Part shown: positions 39,289-50,510 of the stretch, piece by piece | Layout: each line of letters starts with the position of its first letter | Numbering within the stretch: position 1 is the first letter of the stretch | Assembly: GCA_007922305.1 (NCBI GenBank) | Contig: ML677364.1 | Location: 22,241,326 to 22,305,325 of the forward strand | Reading direction: 5' to 3' | Source: Dermatemys mawii | Lineage: Eukaryota > Chordata > Testudines > Dermatemydidae | DNA length: 64,000 bases | The notes under the pieces: generated by a model | Told to the model about the DNA's origin: nothing | Database searches by the model: none | Seen by the model: the letters and a program-made list of their open reading frames with translations, nothing else | Made by a program: the position numbers and the translations under genes

Positions 39289-39853
39289 CACTGAACTCCT
39301 CACTTAAAGTCGTCCCAGTTAACATTGTTTTGTTATTAGGCTGGTGATCTATTAGATAATGTACTTGTTTAAAACAGCGCAATGTTCTGTTCTAAGATTG
39401 TTTGGTTTGCCCTGCTCCACTCACATGCCCGGCACTCCTGCTGGGGGAATGGGGGCTTACCATGCTCTGCCTGCCCAACATTCCAGATGGGGAGCAGCAG
39501 GAGCGCTGGAGAGGCGGACCGGGAAGACTTCGTGGCCGGACCCCGCTCTCTGGCAGGAGCCCTAGGCGAGTGGAGTGGGACAAGCCCCCATGCTCTGACT
39601 CCACTATGCCCCTGCCTCAACCAAACTTCACAATTATCATTGGTGAATACAGTATTAATTGTTTGTTTATAATTATTTAAAACTTATATTGTATAAGCAT
39701 ATAGTGTCTTTTGTCTGGTGAAAAAAAAGTCCCTGGAACCTAACCCCCTCTATTTATATTAATTCTTATGGGGAAATTGGATTAGCTTAACATCGTTTCA
39801 CTTAAAGTAGCATTTTCCGGACCATAACTACAACGTTAAGTGAGGATTTCCTG
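39289..39853. mobile_element. Tc1/mariner (Tigger-like) non-autonomous element
   Basis: The left end CACTGAACTCCTCACTTAAAGT and the complement of the right end CAGGAAATCCTCACTTAACG are inverted repeats, bounded by TA dinucleotides (39287-39288 and 39854-39855). The core around 39410-39610 is GC-rich and gives several spurious frames. No transposase remains. Confidence 0.85.
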
Positions 39854-40129
39854 TATAAAACTATGCAAGTAAATGACTGGATAAGATACCCTGCTGATTT
39901 GTAAAGGAAAAGTTGGGATTACTTTTATTGCCTCTCTTTTTCTTCCCGTTCACCATGTCCTACATAAAAACATAAGCAGCCAGTGACAGAAACATATGCC
40001 AAATCTCTTGCATTTAGATAGTGAAAACAGAGAACTGAGTTAGGGGATCTAAGTTCTCTCCCCAACTTTGCCACTGTGTTTTTGTACTACTGTAGACAAG
40101 CTGCTTATCCTTTTTTTTGTGATCTACAC

Positions 40130-40439
40130 CAGTGGTCTGCAAACTGGGGTGCACAAGACCATCCACGGGGCGCCGTGGCTGCGGGATCGGCCCCAGCTGG
40201 AAAAGCCCAGCGCCATGGCTGCGGGACCAGCCCCAGGGAGGCAGTTAAGGGACAAGGAGGGGGCAGTCGGGACAAGGAGCAGGGAGGCTTATGTAGGGGG
40301 TGTGGTGCTGGGGGGCAGTCAGGGGCGGGGGTCCCGGGATGGAGCAGTCAGGGGACAAGGAGGGGGGATTTGAGGGCGGCAGTTGGGGAGTAGGAAGTGG
40401 GAGGGAGTGGGGGCGGGGCTAGGGCGTGGCTTCCCTCCC
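40130..40439 (+). mobile_element. hAT-like fragment with left terminus only
   Basis: The left terminus CAGTGGTCTGCAAACTGGGG is typical of hAT. It is followed by a G-rich, CG-containing body with 'gggggcagtc'-type repeats like those in the hAT copy at 49.6-50.2 kb. No right terminus is seen; the CR1 remnant begins instead at about 40440. Two overlapping ~100-codon frames here are products of the G-rich body. Confidence 0.7.
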
Positions 40440-41841
40440 TTGCTGCAATTTAAGCCCATTGCTTCTTATCCTATCCTCAGAGGTTAAGAAATTCCCCCCC
40501 TGCTCCTTGTAACAACCGTCTACATACTTGAAAACTGTTATCATGTCCCCCGCCTCAATCTTCTACTTTCCAGACTAAGCAAACCCAATTTTTCCAGTCA
40601 TCCCTCATAGGTTATGTTTTCTAGGTCTTTAATAATTTTTGTAGCTCTTTTCTGGACTTTCTCCAATTTGTCCACATCCTTCCTGAAATGTGGCACCCAG
40701 AACTGGACACAATACTCCAGTTGAGGCCTAATCAGCGCAGAGTAGAGCAGAAGAATTACATCTGTGTTTGCTTAAAACACTCCTGCTAATACAGAGGTTC
40801 TCAAACTGAGGGTCGGCACACCTCGGGGGATTGCGAGGTTAGTACATGGGCGGTTGCGAGCTGTCAGCCTCCACCCCAAACCCCACTTTGCCTCCAGCAT
40901 TTATAATTATATATATATATAAAGGACGGGTCGCACTCGGAGACTTGCCATGTGAAAGAGGTCACCAGTAAAAAAAAGGTTTGAGCGCCACTGTGCTAAT
41001 ACATCCCAGAATGTTATTTCCTTTTTTGCAACAGTTCTACACCGTTGACTTGGGGTCCACTATGACTCCGAGATCCCTTTGCACAGTACTCCTTCCTAGG
41101 TAGTCATTTCTCATTTTTTGTGTGCAACTCATTGTTCCTCCCTTACTGGAGTACTTTGCATTTGTCCTTATTGAATTTCATCATATTTACTTCAGACTAA
41201 TTCTCCAGCTTGTCCAGATCATTTTGAATTTTCATCCTATCCTCTGAAGCACTTGCAACTCCTCCCGGCTTGGTATCGTCCACAGCCTTTGTAAGTATAC
41301 TCTCTATGCCATTATCTAAATCATTGATGAAGATACTGAACAGAACCGGACGCAGAACTGATCCCTGCAGGACCCCACTTGTTACATCCTTCCAGCATGA
41401 CTGTGAACCAGTGATAACTACTGCCTGGGAAGAATTTTCCAACCAGTTATGCACCCACTTTATAGTAGCTCCATCTAAGCTATATTTCCCTATTTGTTTA
41501 CAAGACGGTCATGCGAGACAGTGTGAAAATCTTCACTAAAGTCAATATATGCCACATTTACCGCTTCCTCCTATCCACTAGGCTTGTTAATTTGCCTTTA
41601 CATGCTATCAGGCTAGTTTTGACATGATTTGTTCTTGACAAATCCATGCTGACTGTTACATATCACCTTATTATCTTCTAGGTGTTTGCAAACTGATTAC
41701 TCGATTACTTGCTCCATTGCATGTCTAGGTACTGAAGTTAAACTCATTCATCTGTAATTCCCTAGTTTGTCCTTATTTACCTTTTTATAGATTGGCACTA
41801 TATTTACTCTTTTCCAGTCTTGTAGAATCTCTTCCATTTTT
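40440..41841 (-). mobile_element. CR1-type LINE, truncated reverse transcriptase region
   Basis: Read on the minus strand, successive frames give WKRVNIVPIYKKVNKDKLGN (near 41810), NSQHGF-like and KSC-like motifs, then WLENSSQAVVITGSQSCWKD (near 41450), VTSGVLQGSVLRPVLFSIFI, NDLDNGIESILTKAVDDTK and finally LIRPQLEYCVQFWVP near 40700. These are the palm motifs and C-terminal region of CR1 reverse transcriptase. The catalytic FADD box reads AVDD, and several stops and frameshifts are present. The 5' end abuts Harbinger sequence at 41842, and the 3' tail is missing at about 40440, where a GC-rich hAT-like block begins. A hAT MITE interrupts it at 40792-40993. Confidence 0.9.
40792..40993. mobile_element. 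hAT MITE inserted in CR1
   Basis: The termini CAGAGGTTCTCAAAC and GTTTGAGCGCCACTG form imperfect inverted repeats and are flanked by a perfect 8-bp duplication TGCTAATA (40784-40791 and 40994-41001). Removing the element and one copy rejoins the CR1 sequence. An (AT)n tract sits at 40907-40920. Confidence 0.93.
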
Positions 41842-42401
41842 CTGAGCCCAAAAGCGGTGTTCCATGGTGGACAGCATGTCTGTGAATGAGACAAGCAATT
41901 TTGTGTCGTATGCGTTATGCGACTCAATATCGTCGGACTCCTCAGTGTCACTCTGGATCTTAAGGAATAACTCAACTGCCGAACGAGACGTGCTGGCGAG
42001 ACTCATCAGCATGCTCCTCAGCAGTTTGGGCTCCATTCCCGCAGACCGAAAGGGAAGACAGAGCACGCCACACAAAAACCATTGAAAGATGGCACCAAAT
42101 GTGGACGGAAGCACAGGGATTACTGGGATATGAAGCGATGCATCCCAGGGAGTTGGGACAGGATCCAGAATGCCCCATGCCCCGTTCCCACAAGCCACAG
42201 TGCCAGAATGGGAAGAGATGCTCTGTGGGATCGCTCCCCATAGTGCACCGCTCCCAATACTGCTTCAAGTGCCTTGGATGTGGCCACACCAGTGCACTTG
42301 CAGCTGTCAGTGTGGACAGACTGGAGCGCTTTCCTTAGAGCGCTCTCCAAAGGCTGGCTTAACCGAAAGCGTTCTACATCTGCAAGTGTAGCCAAGCCCA
42401 T
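41842..42401 (-). mobile_element. Inverted 5' fragment of a Harbinger transposon
   Basis: On the minus strand, starting at 42401, the terminus GGGCTTGGCTACACTTGCAG is followed by the untranslated leader and the transposase N-terminus (MACGNGAWGILDPVPTPWDA..., down to MLSTMEHRFWAQ near 41845). This is the part missing from copy B on the other strand. It stops abruptly at about 41842, where CR1 sequence begins. The reading frame runs on into CR1, giving an accidental chimeric ORF (41785-42198). Confidence 0.85.
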
Positions 42402-42504
42402 AGAAATGTAAGACTGGAAGGGACCTCAATAGGTCATCTAGACCAGTCTCCTGTACTCAAGGCATGAGTACTTAACATCTAGGCTTTTCCTGGCAGTTGT
42501 TTGT
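42402..42504 (-). repeat. CR1 LINE 3'-UTR tail between two Harbinger termini
   Basis: The sequence 'gaagggacctcaataggtca' is the well-known CR1 3' untranslated motif, here in reverse orientation. It is wedged between the outward-facing left termini of the two Harbinger fragments. It is probably the older target into which Harbinger inserted. Confidence 0.8.
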
Positions 42505-42544
42505 CTAAGGGCTTGGCTACACTTGCAGATGTAGAGCACGAAAT

Positions 42545-43635
42545 TGTTTGTCTCATTCATGGACGTGGTCTGCACCGTGGAACACCGCTTTTGGGCTCGG
42601 GAAACAAGCACTGAGTGGTGGGATCACATCGTCATGCAAGTTTGGGATGACGAGCAGTGGCTGCAGAACTTTCGAATTGAGAAAAGCCACTTTCATGGGA
42701 CAGTGTGCTGAACTTGCTCCCACCCTGCGGGACAAGTACACAAGACTGAGACTTGCCCTGCCAGTGGAGAAGGGAGTGGCTATCACAGTCTGGAAGTTGG
42801 CAAGTTACTGATTTGTCGCTAACCAGTTTGGAGTAGGAAAGTTGACCGTTGGAATTGTTATGATGCAAGTTTGCAGGGCCATTAATCGCATCCTGCTCAG
42901 AAGAACCGTGACACCAGATAATGTGCATGACATTGTGGCTGGCTTTGAACAAATGGGTTTCCCTGATTGCGGAGGGGCAATAGATGAGACGCATATTCCT
43001 ATTCTGCACCAGACCACCTAGCCTCTGAGTACGTTAACTGAAAGGGGTATTTCTCCATGGTTTTCCAGGCACTTGTGAATCACTGTGGGTTTTTCATTGA
43101 CATTAACGCAGGCTGGCCTGGAAGGATGCATGACGCACTCATCTTTTGGAACACTGGCCTGTTCAAGAAGCTGCAAGCTGGAACTTTTTTCCCAGACCAG
43201 ACAATCATTGTAGGGGAAGTCAAAATGCCCATTGTGATCCTTGGAGATCTCACTTACCCTTTAATGTCATGGCTCATGAAACCCTACACAGGGAGCCTGG
43301 ACAGCAGCCAGGAATGGTTCAACTACAGGCTGAGCCGGTGCCAAATGACTGTGGAGTGTGCTTTTGACCGTTTGAAGGGCCGCTGGTGCTGTCTTTATGG
43401 GAAGCTGGACTTGGCCGAAGACAGCATCCTTGAGGTTATATCTGCGTGCTGTACCCTGCATAATATTTGTGAGGTGAAGAGTGAAAGCTTCACTCAGGCT
43501 TGGGCCTTGGAGGTTCAACACCTGGAGGCTGAATTTGCACAGCCAGAGAGCAGGGCTATTAGAGGGGCCCAGCGTGGGGTTGTAAGGGTTAGGGAAGCCT
43601 TGAGGGACCAATTTGAGGCTGAAAGCCACCAGTGA
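42545..43635 (+). pseudogene. HARBI1-like Harbinger transposase, 5'-deleted copy with intact DDE triad
   Basis: An open stretch from the ATG at 43057 to the stop at 43635 gives 192 residues of transposase (NHCGFFIDINAGWPGRMHDA, FFPDQTIIVGEVKMPIVILG). Upstream, in other frames, lie LPVEKGVAITVWKLASY and NQFGVGKLTVGIV, then DCGGAIDETHIPIL. All three catalytic acids are readable: Asp at 42983-42985, Asp at 43246-43248 (ILGDLTYPL) and Glu at 43354-43356 (TVECAFDRLKGRW). Lesions include an in-frame TGA at 42809-42811, one missing base near 43005 relative to copy A (ctg-caccag versus ctggcaccag), and a TGA at 43039-43041. The N-terminal ~100 codons are absent here, but a matching fragment lies inverted at 41.8-42.4 kb. 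The gene is dead despite the intact catalytic residues. Confidence 0.92.
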
Positions 43636-43861
43636 TGTCTGGTTCCCCGCACAAGAGTTAAGTGCAGTAGCTGTGTTTGGTACACTGACTTGCAGTTCTT
43701 GTTGCTTTCCTGGGCTAGGGTATATATTGCTTTATGCACTAATAAAGTGTGTTTTCAAAGTAAAAAATTCCATTTATTGAAAAGAAAATTCATTTATTGA
43801 AAGAAAACAAAGAAACACAGAAATACCAAAAGGGCAAGAGGGTGGGGGGGGGACCGGTTCA

Positions 43862-44720
43862 CTCATAGACTTGAGTATGTCCTAATTTCACACTCTGGAA
43901 TCCTGTCTGGAGTGCTGTGCTATAAGGCATGTTGAGGGGAGTTGAGTGCAGCGGATAAGGGTCGTAGTTTTCGTGGATGGGTGGTGAAGCTATGGGTGTA
44001 GGAGGCAGCTGGGGCCGGTAAGAACCTGGATGTTGGGGGAAGTGGGTTGGAGGAGACAGGGGGGCACAAGGGAAAGAGTTTTAGGACAAGGCCTGCGGGA
44101 TGTGTGTGTGTGTGTGTGTGAGAGCGCGGTAGTGCTCCGCCTGCATGGCAACGAGCACCTGGATAGAGTCCGCTTGGTGCTCCATTATGCTGATCAACCG
44201 TTCCATGGTTTGCTGCCGGAGCACCGTGTTTTGCTGCTGGCGATCCTCATTCTTCTGGCAGATTCTCCTTTTGCTCTCCCTCCGCTTCTGTGCCTTTCAT
44301 TCTCTTCCACACACTGATGCATCACGTGGTGCAGCATGTCATCTTTGTTTTCACGCAGCCTCTTCCTGAGTCTCCTCAGCCTGTTGGCCAGTGATGAGAC
44401 TGATGGCCGAGATCTCAAGGTTGTACCTATACTGGCAAAATGCAACACTTCACAGAGGCAGCATTGTACACACCAGACAGAGCAATGATTCCCCTGCACT
44501 GAATGGAGGCAATCACAGTCTGTACGAAACCATACTTTGCCTGAAGGGTGAGAGGCTTGCTTGTTTGTAGAGGGTTGTACAATTCTTGGATGGGCATCTT
44601 CAGCTTGAAGAATTATGACATCGAAGAGGATAGGGAGAGCGCTCGCAGTCTGCTTCTTTTCCAAACTGTGCTCTCGTGAACTATGTGCATCCCTCTTTCC
44701 TAGTCTAATTTGTTCCAAAA
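43862..44720 (-). pseudogene. Harbinger Myb-like accessory protein, C-terminal remnant (copy B)
   Basis: The minus strand encodes RLRRLRKRLRENKDDMLHHV followed by MHQCVEENERHRSGGRAKGE. This is the basic, coiled-coil-like region that follows the Myb domain in Harbinger second ORFs. It corresponds to copy A around 3390-3300 (the segment preceding MESQPDTLQALLTLQ). Sequence at 43862-44190 equals the Pro-rich tail of copy A out of frame. The segment 44420-44640 has no recognisable domain and is probably the element's intron. The Myb domain itself is missing because the element is cut at about 44720. Confidence 0.72.
44101..44120 (+). repeat. (TG)10 microsatellite in Harbinger copy B
   Basis: Twenty bases of TG inside the region matching the Myb-like gene tail. 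Confidence 0.95.
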
Positions 44721-45784
44721 TTACGTTCTGAGTCCAAAGAAATTTCTAGAAACTTCTCTTAAGTTGCGAGGAAGTTTGGAAAGCCGGGCAGTATGGTCCA
44801 TCCAGCCTTACTGTATAATTTTGGAGAAGGGGTTACAAAAAGTAACATGGCTCTGCTGCCAGTTGGACAGCTTTGAAAAAAGTATTTGTATAATTAGTTG
44901 TTACCATTAGCCAATTCAGATCTAACACTGCTTCTAGTCCTCAGCAATATAGTTCCTCCCCCCGCCCCCCACTGCTCACCATGACAATTGATCTCTTTGC
45001 AGCTGTGTCAGAGGCTCAGCCAATTAACAGAGCAATGCTTGAACAATCTGCCATGTTAACTGACATCTGTATGGGGCTGTTCTTTGCTGGAGCCCTGAAC
45101 ATCCCTCTACCAACTTACTGGATCCCCCTGGTTAGCTCTGCTTTAGAAATTGTGCATCATACATCTTTTCAAACATGGGCATCCATTGTCACAAAAAGAC
45201 TTGTCTGCATATTGGATCCTGCAGTGAAGCTCACAACACTGAAGTTATGCCATAATGCTTTTGTGGCAGATGGGTGTTCATCTGTTGTTTCATAGCTGAT
45301 ACACAGTAGAATTAAATTAATTCAAAACAAGATTTTTTCCTGAACAGTGAAAAGAACCCAACTAGTGGAAACAATGATTTTATTCCTCGGCAAAGAGAAC
45401 CAATTTAACAGCCGAATCCAGTCAGTTATTTGAATTTTGGACATATTCTAAATAACTTTGCCATTGCAATACTGGAGCTAGAGAGGACACATTTTCAGCA
45501 TCTCTTCAGAGTTCTAGGATGGATAGCAAGGCTGGTGTGCTAAAGAAGTCTGAACTGGGGAGCAAGAAGACTAGCCAGCAGCTGGAAAGATATCTCTAGT
45601 ATCTGTGGGGTATAAATGAACATGGAGTGAGGGTGCCACTGGTGAATCAAGCTGTGGTGTTGGGGAGATTAGGGTGCGGTGTTTAATTTGTAATGAAAGA
45701 GGAGCTGAGGCTCAAGCAATTATTTTACACTACTAATTGACGTGGCAAGTGGCCCACAGGTGCCAGGGCTGTGAACTGCTACTC
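44721..45784. other. No gene recognised
   Basis: The 104-codon plus frame at 44981-45295 has unremarkable composition but no motif, splice context or homologue that I can recall. Confidence 0.5.
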
Positions 45785-45787
45785 CTA

Positions 45788-46073
45788 GGCTTGGTCTACA
45801 CTACGGGGAGGGGGTTGACTGAAGATACGCAGCTTCAGCTACGTAAATAATGTAGCTGAAGTCATCGTATCTTGGGTTGACTTACCTGTCGTCCTCATGG
45901 CGGCAGTGGTCGGCAGTGCGCTCCCCCGTCAACTCTAGCTTGCGCCTCTCAGTGAGCTGGAGTCCCGGAGTCGACGGGAGCGCCGTTGGCGATCGATTTA
46001 TCACGTCTTGATGAGACACGATAAATCGATCACCAAAAGATGGATCGCTGCCCACCATAGTGAAGACATATCC
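45788..46073. mobile_element. Harbinger MITE with CTA duplication
   Basis: The termini GGCTTGGTCTACACTA and ATAGTGAAGACATATCC are flanked by CTA on both sides (45785-45787 and 46074-46076). It contains the paired GATCGATTTATCACGTC and its complement GACACGATAAATCGATC. Confidence 0.92.
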
Positions 46074-46519
46074 CTAGAGGTCTTGGGGCTCAGCCCTGGC
46101 ACAAATGAAGTGCCGTTAAGAGTGACTGAAGAAGAATCGTTTGTGAAGCTGTAGACAATGCTGTGTAGACACAGAGCACAACTATGGAAAAGGGAATCGG
46201 CAGTAAGAAGGTCTTGGACTGTCAGATGTTAGCTAACGTGGCAGAAGGGGAAAGTGAGAAAAATGGTTGAAAACATCTGGCCCATAAAGGAGGATTTGTT
46301 TAACTTATATCTGCTTGTTCCTCTTTTGTGCAAAAGCTTTAATCTTCACAAAACACTGATTACACACACTATCTCTTGTGAGACTCTACTAAAAATAATT
46401 GATTTTGTCTGAGAACCTGATTGTTTCAAGGCTGGAAGAAATAAAGGTTATCACTTTTATAAAGATCCTTGATAGCAGCATTACTTCATATTTGTGTGTG
46501 TGTGTGATTTTTTGACCAG

Positions 46520-46740
46520 GAAGTATCGATGTGGCTCGCTTGGTAACGCTCCCATTTCTAGGCTCAAGTCGTGCCTCAAGTATTGGCCTCTTACCCAGTG
46601 CCGACAGTATATTGCAATATTGAGGAGGAGAGCTGTGGTGTCTATACCCCTGCCAAACGCCCTTAATTATGCCAGTTGTAATCTGTAAGGCTTTGGTCCC
46701 ATCTGCCAGAGCAGCCTTGTTGAGAGACCTGGTTTCCATT
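46520..46740 (+). repeat. Possible SINE-like sequence
   Basis: 'Gtggctcgcttggtaacgct' followed by 'ggctcaagtcgtgcctcaag' has the look of tRNA-type A and B boxes, but no certain family or tail was identified. Confidence 0.3.
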
Positions 46741-49598
46741 TGGTTGTCCTATAAAATAATATAACATGTTTTGTGTTATACCTGTGTAGTGGGGCCAAAT
46801 TGGGTTTATAAACCTGTTGAGAGAACTGTGCTGCAACCTTAAGTGCAACATAATTCCCTTAATATGGACATTGTTTAATTATTTCTTCCTAGGCGAAACT
46901 GAACCATGTTGTAGCATGTTGTGGAGCACCAGGTAAGAAGTGGGTACCCCATCGTGGCAGTAACTGCTCTTGCTGTGAGCTGTTGTTCAGTGTATGATAC
47001 TCAAATTGCTTTGATGTACTTGTAGTAGAACATGAAATAAACCATGCCATGAAATTAAATTAATTTTACGTTTACTCTTGTTGTGAGTAAAGAGAGACTT
47101 TGTGAATGTTCTTTATCTTGTGGACACGTTTAGGATCTACCTTGTCTTCATTGACCCTTTTTCTTAAAATATCCGTCTGTTGCCCTAGCATCAATGCAGC
47201 AATATTGTCATCATCAGCAATGTAGTGCCACTCATTTAGACCAACTGCTGCTGTTTTTACACTGCTTTAGACCTGTTATGAGCAGGATAAGCTGAACATG
47301 CAAACACACTAATGCTTAAATTTCAGCTTGTGAGTAGTTCTGACACACAGACTTGAATAAAATTAAGTGTGTGTAAATTTCTGCAGGCCCTGAGCTTTAG
47401 TACTTGGTAACTCCTACACTGGGAAAATTCAGACTCTTCACTGGTGGATGCTGCAGTTTAGAATGGAGTTAGATGTTTTCACAGTCAAGCCATCTAACTG
47501 AGTTTACGCTAACATTATTCTGTGAAATCTCCTGCCATTGTTCTAATGATGGGTGTATCTCTGCCAGGAGTAGCAGTAATGTGAGGGTTGATACTATTGT
47601 GTTGTCAAACTCAGAGTGCTGTCTACTGAACTAGTAGAAAAAATGTCAAACTTTGAAATTTTATAGACTAAAAACAGAAAGTTCTTGTGTGAATATTTGT
47701 GAAAAATTATCCCAGTGCCCTCCCTCCTCTTTTTTAAACTGGCTGTACTGTTTTCTATACATTGCAGCCTCTCCATGGGTGGCGAAGGCGAATTAGATAT
47801 CTCGTTTTCCTAGGGTAGTCAAGACAAGGAGGCCATAAAATGCTATCTGTGTTTTCTTGCCAGAATAAACCCATTATAACCCGTTATAACCAGGTTAGAA
47901 AACCATAATTGAATTCTGGTAGGTACCTATGCTAAAACACAGTTTTATAACATGTTTAGTTTGTCCGTGTGGCAAGAATAAATAGTAAACTAATTATTGT
48001 AGCCCAAACTCTTTAAATGTGATTATTTTTGTGTAGATGGGGTGTTAGTCCTGGGGTGTGGAATGGGGGTTCAGGATTAGGAATTCATTTGCTTACATTA
48101 TTGCGAAATCTAGTCAGTCTTAAACTTTCTCTGTGTTAATTGTAGTTCCTGAACTACACCTGCCCCAAAGTCTGTGAAGATGCTGTGCAGACTCATCTTA
48201 GTGCAAATGATCGGTTCAGGAAAACACTCTTGTTTCCTTTCACCTGAATAGCCTGAGCCTGAAAGTGTCCAAATTCTCCATAGCTAGGTGCATTTAAGTG
48301 TGTCACTGACACAAATTCAGCTCTACCTAAGATCTTCCCATTTAGTCTCCTGGGGAGAAAGGTCATCAGCTACCACAGAACAAATCTTCAAAGGTACCTC
48401 ACGTGCTCTTATCTTGCAAAGATCATCAGTACCATGTTTATAAAAGCACTACAGGCTTAATCTCCAGTTCTCAGCACTGGCTTTCTTCAGCAGAAACTTG
48501 CTCCAAGTGGCAATCCCCCAAATAGATCAGTAGTGCTATGGTTAGGGAAGAGGCACCATCATCTTTTGGTCATGTTTATGATCATGACTAATTTTGTGGC
48601 CATACTTGGGGCCTCATGGACAGGTCTAAAGTATTTCTGGTATTTGCAGGAAAAGAGGGGCACCACGGAGGTCTATGTGTCTAGTGAAGAGCTCAGTCCC
48701 AGAAATGAAATGGTCAGACAACAAAACTTCCATTACCAGTAGGATATGTGAGGTGTTTTTTCAGCTTTTTACCACTATATGGATATTTTCCACTGCAGGC
48801 AGTTTTTCCTCACTCTGAATTGAATTACAATGGCTGTTTCATGTGTTGGTAGTAACTGAGTGGAAATCCCAGTATAAATTTAACAGTTCATACAATTTAA
48901 ATTAACTGTAAGTTGCTTGTCAGAGCATCTTGGATGCAAGTGTACAGGAGCAGGCAATGAGAGAACACACATGATCCCTGAAAATCTGTCACTTAATGGG
49001 AGTTTTTTAGCAACCAGAAATTTAGCTGGAAAAACCGTACCAGAAGCAAAAGGGAAAGGGAAAGCCCTCGGAATGAAGTCTCCACAACCCTGTCCACTAG
49101 TCTGTCTCCATGAATGCTACTGCAGAGGGTTGCCTGCAGTGAGGCGCTGCACTGGAAATAGTGATGCTAAAATGCAATTTGGGAATGTTTAACTGAGTGT
49201 TGCAGGTTTCACCTCTTAGCTTTCTCGCTGTCATTTTTCTCTTTGTTCTTACTGTGCAACTGACCCACTTCTAAACTGTAATGCATTTTGTTTATTTTTT
49301 GATTGGCAAAAATTCCCTTGCTCCCACCTCACCTGCTGTAGAAATTTAGCTATCACACTTCGAAACAATTATTGTATTTAATTAAAAAGGTTTTACAAAG
49401 CCCTAGTTTAACTATAAAATTATATGGAGTTGTGTGGACTGATTTATAGACCAGTGAGAGTTGTGGGCAAAGCATCCTGAAATAGGTCTCCATTTAACCT
49501 AAGATACTGAGGGAATAGCCTGCTTCCGTGCCAGGATATAGCTCTGCTCCCCAGTTCTGGTTAAAATCTGGGGGTGAATTTGAGTAGATACCCTTAAT
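46741..49598. other. Intron-like sequence, no gene seen
   Basis: AT-rich. The longest frame, 48917-49192, is unrecognised and not bounded by plausible splice sites that would preserve a known domain. Confidence 0.55.
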
Positions 49599-50214
49599 CA
49601 GGGGTGGGCAAACTATGGCCTACAGGCCACATCCAGCCTGTGGGCCAGTCCTGACTGGCCCTGAGCTCCCGGCCCAGGAGGCTACCATGGCACCTTCCCT
49701 GCTGTTCCTCCCTCCCTGCAGCCTCAGTGTGCCGTGCCCCCAGTGCTGTGGCGGTGTGGGTGGCTCCGGTGGGGCTACGCGCTCCTGCAGGGCAGCGTGT
49801 CTAGCTCTGGCGGGCTGCGCGGTTGGCAGATGGGTTGCTTTGAGCAATGTGGGGTAAGGGGACCAGGGGCTTGGATAAGGGGCAGAAGGTCCCAGGGGCA
49901 GTCAGCAGGGAGTAGGGAGCAGTGGGTGCTTGGATAGGCTCTAGGAGTCCTGTGGGGGTCTGAATAGGGGTCGGGGCAGTCAGGGGACAGGGAGCAGGAG
50001 GGGTTTAGGTAGGGGGTGGGATCCAAGGAGGCAGTTAGGATGGAGGGAGTTTGGATGGGGAGGTTCTGAGAGGGGCAGACAGGGGGCAGGAAGTAGGAGG
50101 GAGTTGGATAGGAGACTAGGCCAGACTGGGGAGGCACAACTTTCCCTACCTACCCCTCCATACAATTTTGCAATCGTGATATGGCCCTCCAGCCAGAATG
50201 TTTGCCCACGCCTG
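49599..50214 (-). mobile_element. hAT non-autonomous element, same family as 10.6 kb
   Basis: The termini CAGGGGTGGGCAAACT and GTTTGCCCACGCCTG match the element at 10579-11367. The flanks CCCTTAAT and GCCTAAAT look like a diverged 8-bp duplication (6 of 8). The body is G-rich on the plus strand, so the core is inverted relative to the other copy. The 120-codon minus-strand frame is low-complexity. Confidence 0.92.
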
Positions 50215-50510
50215 GCCTAAATAGTTGAGACACAACCCTTTTTCTAAACCTACATTGCTAATCCTTCATTTGCAATACAAATTAGTGGAGTGTTGTCATT
50301 GGCAGTGCTATGGCAAAAGAGACAATCAGCATTTAAATCCTAAACCCATTCTCTCTCCTGTGTAAACATAACAAAGCAAACAAATTAATCAAGGGATTTC
50401 TCCCACACACTGGGAATGGAGGAAGAGGAGTTGCACTTGCTTTTTTGCTGTGTTTAAGTATGTGGGATATGCAGGGTTGTTGTAGCCCTTGTGCTGGTTT
50501 CAGGATATTA

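Larger units (their letters stand above)
42508..44720 (+). mobile_element. PIF/Harbinger transposon copy B, internally deleted and right-truncated
   Basis: The left terminus GGGCTTGGCTACACTTGCAG is preceded by TAA (42505-42507). About 30 bp in, the sequence jumps straight to the middle of the transposase gene, so the 5' part is deleted. The transposase C-terminal half and the convergent Myb-like gene follow. No matching right terminus was found after about 44720, so that end is cut. The copy is better preserved than copy A. Confidence 0.82.

Noticed and set aside
41785..42198. 137-codon minus-strand frame
   Set aside because: It is an accidental fusion of a Harbinger transposase N-terminus with CR1 sequence across the junction at 41842.
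44981..45295. 104-codon plus frame as a possible gene
   Set aside because: No recognised motif, no start context and no splice evidence.
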